DNA of 64,000 nt from Isoetes taiwanensis (taxonomy: Eukaryota > Streptophyta > Lycopodiopsida > Isoetales > Isoetaceae): assembly GCA_021234155.1 (NCBI GenBank), contig JAJEKV010000061.1:2259950-2323949 (forward strand). Reading direction: 5' to 3'. Below, one piece after another: positions 58,454 through 64,000 of the stretch. The stretch's first letter is position 1; every line of letters starts with the position of its first letter. A program made the translations under genes and the position numbers. The notes beneath the pieces are model-generated. The model saw nothing but the letters and a program-made list of their open reading frames with translations. It did not search any database and had not been told where the DNA came from.

Positions 58454-61400
58454 ATGTTTACCATGGCAACTGCACCCAAATTTCCTCAACTCCAGGCTTC
58501 AGCTCCAAGGGATCCGACTCTCTTTGAGTCTGTGACCTTCTCGACACCCACCTTTCGCGAAGCCCTAGTTGGCCCAAGTCGTGAAGTCGCGGAACGCCAG
58601 GAGCTTTACGAATTCTCACAAATGGACCTACCGGCACCAAATCCTGAGCAATTGAAGCAGTTTGTTGCTCATATCGTCAACAACCCGGAAGGCTATGCTA
58701 CCATAGTTGATGACACCACCATTTTGCTTACTCAGCCACTGATTTCTGAGGTATTTCATATTCCTTTGCAAAAACCTTCTTTATCTTGGGCTGCCTTACA
58801 GGACATAGATGTCACTCAGTTTGGCGCTGTTCCTTATCAAGCTAACATGCATCGCCTCGCCAACATTGCCAAGCCCCATGACACTTTTGTCAAGTTTCTG
58901 TGGCGCAAATTGCTTGGGTACTCCATCAAAAACACCCATATCAACAAACCGTTCTACAATATTGTCATCCCGGCCACACGCTCCACTCACCATATTGATT
59001 GGCCCCAACTGCTGTTCTTCCGACTTCTTCAAGAAGTAGATCGTATTCGCGCTGCACCTTCCTCTGGCTTTGATTCCTCGGTAAGCGCCCATCTTCAAGC
59101 CATCTGTCATTACCTTTCTCTCTCGGGGTCACCTTCTGCTTCTCATGCTTCCACTCAGCAGTCCTTTCATTCCCTTCCTCAAAACCGACAGGCTGCCACT
59201 TCCCGCCCTTCTTCTCCTGGTCATGATCAACGCAATGCCACGCATGTCACAGTCTCTTCTTCCTCCACGGAATCCATGCCCTCCACTTCTCATCATGTCT
59301 CTCAGACGTCACAAACACGGCAACAGCAGGCCCCTGCACCTCCACATCCTCGCCAGCTTCTGTATCAATACCAGCAGGACGTTCAAGCTGCTGTCCTCAA
59401 GTTACAAGAATCCCAAGAAGTCCTCATGAAAGGTGTTCAAGAGTCCCTGGAGGCCTCGGACGCGGTTCACCGAGACCTTCAGGCTGCAAACACACAAGTT
59501 CACACTCTGGAGGACAAACTTCAAGAAAAACACGAGGCTCTTTTACAGGCCTGTGAGGCTCTCAAGCATGCACAAGATCAGAACAGTTTGCTTGCTGACC
59601 AACAGGCTCAGTTGCAAACCACAATTCAGGAATTGCTGGAGCACGTCAAGGTCAAGGATAGCCTCCTGGGCGACAAAGACAAAGACCTTGCCAAACTTAA
59701 CACCTTGTATAATGAGCTTTCTCAGAATTACAGCACTCAAGTCCATGACCTTACAGACGGTGACGCTCGAATCACCTCCTTAGAAGCTCAGCTTTCCACG
59801 CTGACCAGTCAGCTCACGCCTCTCCACGATCAGCTTAAGGAGGCTCAGAAACAGAAGGTCATTGATGACGCTGAGATTGCCGCGCTTCGCCTTCATACTC
59901 TTGGGCCATCCTCTTCACATGGCACGCTCTCACATAAACGGGTCCGTGATCAGTCTCGTCTCCTGCTAGAAAAAGAGAACCGATCCGTGACCTCGAACAC
60001 CAGCTCCAGCAAGCCGTTCAGTCAGCCGAAGAAGCCCAAAATAAACAGGAAGGATATATTGATATTGCTACAAACATCCCTGTCGACTTCTCTCCTTCTT
60101 CCAGTTATCCGGACTATGTGGTTGCCCGATGCCACCTTTTCCTTCTGAAGTGGTATGCGGCAAATGGCCAGGTTCATCAACAGCCACTCCGCAGTGCGGA
60201 TTTTTTAAGGATCTGGCCGGATCTTTCTGTGGAAGACAAGGGTTTATTTTGTGCCCTCTTAGTCTTTGATCAACTCAATTGTGAAGATCGAGATTTGGTC
60301 ATCTTCCGAGTTGTTCAGCCAATGGCCTATGTTTTTCATGACTTCTACCTGGCTGATATACATGATAAATTCCGAGATGAGGCACATCGTGTTTTTCGAG
60401 GCACCTCCCATGCTGCTTGGTTGTTATTGCCCACCAACCCGTATTTCAAGGATCCTGCTCAATCTCAGGCTTTTGAACAGGAGTACATGCCTGACCTTGC
60501 TCAGCACTTACCTCTGTGGCAGGCTGAAACATTGGAACAGGTACGGAGAAATTTAGCGCATCCTGAGGACCTTGAGTTTGCCCAAATCTATATGCAACAC
60601 TTGGGAGGCTACAATCAACTGCGTGGCCTTCTGGAAAGCAAGACCATACCAACGGGTTGGGTTAGTCCTCCTGTCTATACTCAACTCTCTACTTCAGCAT
60701 GGGACCAGTGGTGCCGTGCTCTTGCTCAATACCTTGTTGGTGAATTTAGGGAAATGGCTAAGCAGCCCACGCCCACAGGTCTGGCTCACTCTCCATACGC
60801 TTCATTGGGAGTCCCTCCACGCCCACGGTTCCTCACCTCTGATTGGCGTCTTCCCTTTTGGACCAAGGTCCTGGAAGGCCACGCTGGGTGGACCCCTCCT
60901 CAGATCTCGACGGATCTCAAGTGGGATCCACGTTTTGTCAGACACTCCAATTGGGAGGATGGTGCCACTCAAACTTGGATCTATATTGCCAATGAGCGTG
61001 GATGGCAAAAGCCTGCTGATGCTGTTCATGGCCTTGATACCTTCTTGCAGAATGCTGCTACCTCACCAGACCCTTCTGTTCACCGTCAAGCCGGCTTCTG
61101 TGCTGCTCTCAAGTGCATCCTGGTAAGCTCCCTAAATCGGCAGCGTCCCATCTTTTACTGCAACCCGAATGCCAGCGTCAGTGCCTTCGGTCTCCAGACC
61201 TGCCTACTCATGGAGTGCCAGTTCGTTCCTTCGGAAGCCCATGCTGCCCTTGAAGACATGGTGCGCTCTAAATTCCTCATTGATGCAGATCCTGCCCTTG
61301 GGCTCAACACTCCTGACGCTCTTCAAACACGCCAGGACCTCATCGGCAATTATCACAATGGCGCTCGTCCTCATTCCCGTGAGGATCACTTTCAAACTGC

Positions 61401-61466
61401 TGGGTTCCCGCCATCAGAAACCCTTCCTCCTTTTCTTCACACTGAGTGTCGTTTGGTGGGGGGGAG
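58454..61466 (+). pseudogene. Large extra ORF after pol, about 1,000 residues
   Basis: The first part (58454 to about 59970) starts MFTMATAPKF; the inner ATG has the better context. It contains an N-terminal domain of about 200 residues (GYATIVDDTTILLTQPLISE, FVKFLWRKLLGYSIKN, HHIDWPQLLFFRLLQEVDRI) resembling the plant-transposon-protein domain found in Athila-type extra ORFs. A Ser/His/Gln-rich linker and a long coiled coil from about 59370 (VLKLQESQEVLMKGVQESLE) follow. After a frameshift near 59970 the coiled coil continues and leads into a roughly 450-residue aromatic-rich domain (CHLFLLKWYAANGQVHQQPL, ALLVFDQLNCEDRDL, WTKVLEGHAGWTPPQ) ending near the PPT. No membrane segment, so not an obvious envelope protein. 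The frame runs on into the LTR to 61638. Confidence 0.7.
61455..61466 (+). promoter_or_regulatory. Polypurine tract
   Basis: GGTGGGGGGGAG directly before the 3' LTR; primes plus-strand synthesis. Confidence 0.93.
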
Positions 61467-62061
61467 TGTTAGTCCTGTACCTCCAGGAACAGGACTATTC
61501 ATGCATACGACGGACCAAGTCAAGGCCAAGGATCTACAGTCAGGCACAGGTCAGTCGTCAAAAGCCCAGCAGAAGACCAAGCAGACCACGCAGTCAAAGG
61601 CCACGCCAAACGTCAAGAGGAGGCGCTCAGACAAGTGACGGCCCGTCACCGCCTGCGTCAGCGTCAGCGTGATTTCAGGCATTTCAAGAGGCACCGCCAG
61701 CATTCCTGCAAATCAGGCCTCCTTCCAGGAGTCGGCACCGGAATCAGTCAGAGTGTCTATATTGGGCCAAAGGCCATTGTACTATATATATGAGTAGAGC
61801 TAGCACATGAGTTTTTAGATGAGTTTTGAGTCTTGTCTCACTTCAGTTTTCCTCTCGATTGCGAGAGCTCATGTATTTTCATTGACATCAAGGAAGTTGT
61901 TCTCATTATTGTGATCTCACTGTTCTTTTTTTGGCTTTCTGTTCTCTTTTTCTTGTTCTTTTGCAAATCCCGCGTGACATAGTCCCCGGATTCTCCTGTT
62001 AGATCCAAGGGTCCTCACAGAGGGCTGTCTTGCAGGAGTTCCCGAACCCAGACCCCAAACA
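61467..62061 (+). repeat. 3' LTR (595 bp)
   Basis: Same length and ends as the 5' LTR. Followed by GCCTG, the target duplication. Confidence 0.97.
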
Positions 62062-62850
62062 GCCTGCACCTGGGCATCCACAAAGGCTTGCATATAAGCC
62101 ATAACATAAAGACCACAAGAGGCCAGGTCACCTTGTTGTGGAACCTCAGGTCTAATTTCTTTCTGCACTGAATTCTTCATATAAATATCAATCTTACGAG
62201 AACTAGAATTAGTCAATGCTGTAATGATATCTTTATGAAGCCTGTAATAGAAAATAACATCAGAATTATGCAACGTTAAACTCAATTAATAGTGAGTGCA
62301 CTTACATCATAACCATCCTCGTGTCAACGTGCACATTCTTTAGGGAGTTCAGAATAAGGATACCAAAGGGGTGCTGCTACAATTCTTGGCCTTATCTAAA
62401 ACAATGATGACCAGTGCATGGTGCATAGGATCCTCAATATGGATTGGAATCATAATGTACTGGCATTTGCTTAATATCAATCCCTGAAGCCCTTTTTGAA
62501 CTACAACCAATCCAGACTGCACCATTGAAGTTGCATCAGACGAGAGTTTGTTATAGGCTGTTCTGTAGGCTAAAAAATTCTCCGAGGAGAAGAAATAAAA
62601 TGCATCACGCCATTTGTCAGGCATAATGCTAATCAGATACCTATTCACAAATCAAGCGAGGTTATATGTTCAGTAGTTAACCATAATGCAAAAAAGAAGC
62701 TGATCAAGTTACCTTCCAAATATATCTATATGCCTGTTGGACATGTGCCCGTCTCTGCAAAGACCTTCCACACAATATTTAGTCATCCTGATTAGAGGCT
62801 TTTGCTGGAAAGGGTAGCATGGAACTATTTTTAACAAGCTCTCCAGGTCT
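62062..62850 (-). CDS. Ulp1-like cysteine protease, catalytic exons
   Basis: SUMO-protease-type (C48) fold. Minus exons: 62713-62850 (QQKPLIRMTKYCVEGLCRDG), about 62349-62640 (PDKWRDAFYFFSSENFLAYR, then DPMHHALVIIVLDKAK with the catalytic His and a following Asp), about 62305-62340 (LNSLKNVHVDTRMVMM) and 62062-62250 (the Gln and Cys in PQQGDLASCGLYVMAYMQAF). The His/Asp/Gln/Cys set is complete. Between LDKAK and LNSLKNVHV there is a frame change, either a small extra segment or a frameshift. The last exon is cut by the LTR retrotransposon at 62061/62062. Loss of function from the 11-kb insertion is likely unless it is spliced out. Confidence 0.72.
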
Positions 62851-63086
62851 CTGTAAACCAAACTTGTATTAGTGAGAGACAAATGAATTACAACTACAAC
62901 AGAATCTTACTTACTCTTCTGTGCTGTCATCTCCAGATCGAGCACTTTCAGATGATGTTTGGCTTCTAATCCTGCAGAACTCATCATAAAATTGTTCATA
63001 TATTACACTTTAACAGCTTCAAGTAAAATAATAAATATTCACCTTTTGGTTGTTCTATTTTGCATAGACTCCTTCCTTTTTCTTGT

Positions 63087-63948
63087 CTACTTCTCTAGTT
63101 TAACAACCTTGGTATCCTCAAACATGGTTTCCTCTATGTCCTCAACCTTAGTTGCCTCAACCTTTGTTTCCTCAACCTTTGTTTCCTCAACCCTGGTTCC
63201 CTCCACTGCCACATCATCCTTTTGGATCTCTTGTACCTCCACCACCTCTTCCTCTCCCTTAATATGGCTACTATCCTCTATCTTTTCAATGGTTGCCTGA
63301 ACAAAGGCTGCAGAAGATTCACCAAGTTCCAACACTTCTGCATAAATTAGTCACCAAAGTTAATCAGTATTGTGAATCCTAATTTTAAGTTAATGGTATA
63401 CATGTTGAATCATCACTCAATAGCATTTGAATTTCCTGCTGAAATGATGGCATTGGCTTAATAGGTTTCCAAATTGGTTTCTCTGGAAATTTATATTGTG
63501 AAGAAAGACCTGAGGAATCTGGAACTTTATACTGTGAAGAAAAACTTGAAGAATCTAGAAAAAATGGTGTTTACTAACTGCAATACACACATGCAAATAG
63601 AAGATGCAACATACCTGCAGTATTAACTACTGCCTTCTGCTTTAACTTTTCAACCTCGGCTGCATAATCCACAAATGTTCGAATCGGTATGCTCGTGGCT
63701 ATATGGAATTCCAAGTGACATATCAAGCTCATATGACATGAAAATTAAATTCCAGGGATTGTAAATCAATCAAATGTGATAGTTACTTACATGTATCCGA
63801 GGACTTCACTGGTACTTCAAGCTCTTTCTCAAAAGACTTTACAAGGTTTACAGGTGATGCCCATGTAGAAGTATTTCCCAAATCTTCCTGACCATCTGTC
63901 AAATCCAATACCTTGGAAGAAAGTGTTGTTGACTTTTTGCTGTCATCT
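63087..63948 (-). CDS. N-terminal exons of the Ulp1-like gene (probable)
   Basis: Several splice-bounded minus-strand stretches upstream of the protease: about 63793-63948 (NTSTWASPVNLVKSFEKELE), 63617-63702 (IPIRTFVDYAAEVEKLKQKA), 63403-63555 (two SSQYK-P repeats, then EKPIWKPIKPMPSFQQEIQM) and 63087-63335 (Glu/Val/Lys-rich tandem VEETKVEATK repeats). All are low in complexity and acidic, a common N-terminal region for Ulp1-like proteins. The gene starts outside the window. Membership of one gene is inferred from orientation and spacing. Confidence 0.5.
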
Positions 63949-64000
63949 ACAGTAGAGAGTAGAAAAAGACTTGAGATAAGAAAAGGAATATGGCTGATTA

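Larger units (their letters stand above)
50954..62061 (+). mobile_element. Full-length Ty3/gypsy LTR retrotransposon
   Basis: An 11,108-bp element flanked by perfect GCCTG duplications (50949-50953 and 62062-62066). LTRs of 595 bp each, tRNA-Asp-like PBS, PPT, gag, PR-RT-RH-IN without a chromodomain, then an antisense ORF and a large sense ORF. Domain order RT-RH-IN marks Ty3/gypsy; extra ORFs downstream of pol recall the Tat/Athila (OTA) clade. It sits in an exon of the Ulp1-like gene, in opposite orientation. Gag-pol changes frame several times, so this copy is probably non-autonomous unless indels are sequencing errors. Confidence 0.97.

Noticed and set aside
61467-61638. Coding extension of the extra ORF into the 3' LTR
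   Set aside because: The same frame exists in the 5' LTR (50954-51123), so it is a property of LTR sequence; the protein probably ends at or just past the PPT.

Overview
The window looks like nuclear DNA of a land plant with a repeat-rich genome. It holds plant-type gene families: an O-fucosyltransferase with eight spliced exons, and remnants of fructokinase, GABA transaminase, the plastid lipid-transfer protein TGD4 and an alkenal/quinone oxidoreductase. It also holds plant-type LTR retrotransposons, L1-like LINEs, a pogo-like transposase and MITE-like elements. Short introns and the TE mix would suit a fern, lycophyte or bryophyte, but I cannot fix the lineage from this sequence.

Only one host gene looks complete: the O-fucosyltransferase on + (7052-9287). 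Its eight exons sum to 1,587 nt, exactly 529 codons including the stop. The other host sequences are fragments. They are a decayed fructokinase on - (2030-2985); three GABA-T exons followed directly by the last two exons of TGD4 on + (16843-18622); two partial oxidoreductase copies on - (24.5-25.0 and 38.5-39.0 kb); two O-fucosyltransferase pseudogene copies on - (27.1-28.7 kb), one with a micro-inversion; and a lone dehydrogenase first exon on - (48663-48761). A larger minus-strand gene runs from beyond 64,000 down to about 49,878. It has acidic N-terminal exons, then a Ulp1-type cysteine protease, then an FCP1/NIF-like phosphatase segment, and an 11.1 kb retrotransposon splits it.

Mobile DNA dominates. 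At 50954-62061 lies a full-length Ty3/gypsy element with 595-bp LTRs (six differences, all C/T), a perfect GCCTG target duplication, a tRNA-Asp-like primer site, gag with three zinc knuckles, PR-RT-RH-IN, a Cys-rich antisense ORF with its own TATA box, and a roughly 1,000-residue coiled-coil ORF after pol. At 32731-35830 is a truncated LTR element with a tRNA-Met primer site. Its leader carries two stem-loops with compensating base changes, and its first ORF begins with the exact N-terminal nine residues of mature histone H3. Other elements are a 2.5-kb solo LTR (21588-24098), a GC-rich minus-strand LINE (43.6-47.7 kb) with two 180-bp units upstream, a 5'-truncated LINE (31689-32664), a pogo-like transposase (12.0-14.1 kb), and an intron-containing DDE-like transposase gene of a family I cannot name (39098-41849) facing a convergent acidic ORF.

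Between 21 and 39 kb, blocks X, Y and Z recur. Copies without insertions serve as empty-site references for the solo LTR, the truncated LINE and the H3-tail element. A cluster of degenerate tRNA-Arg-like units lies at 20.9-21.35 kb. The leading candidates for new biology are the H3-tail-mimicking retrotransposon protein, its covarying leader hairpins, and the accessory ORFs of the young Ty3 element.
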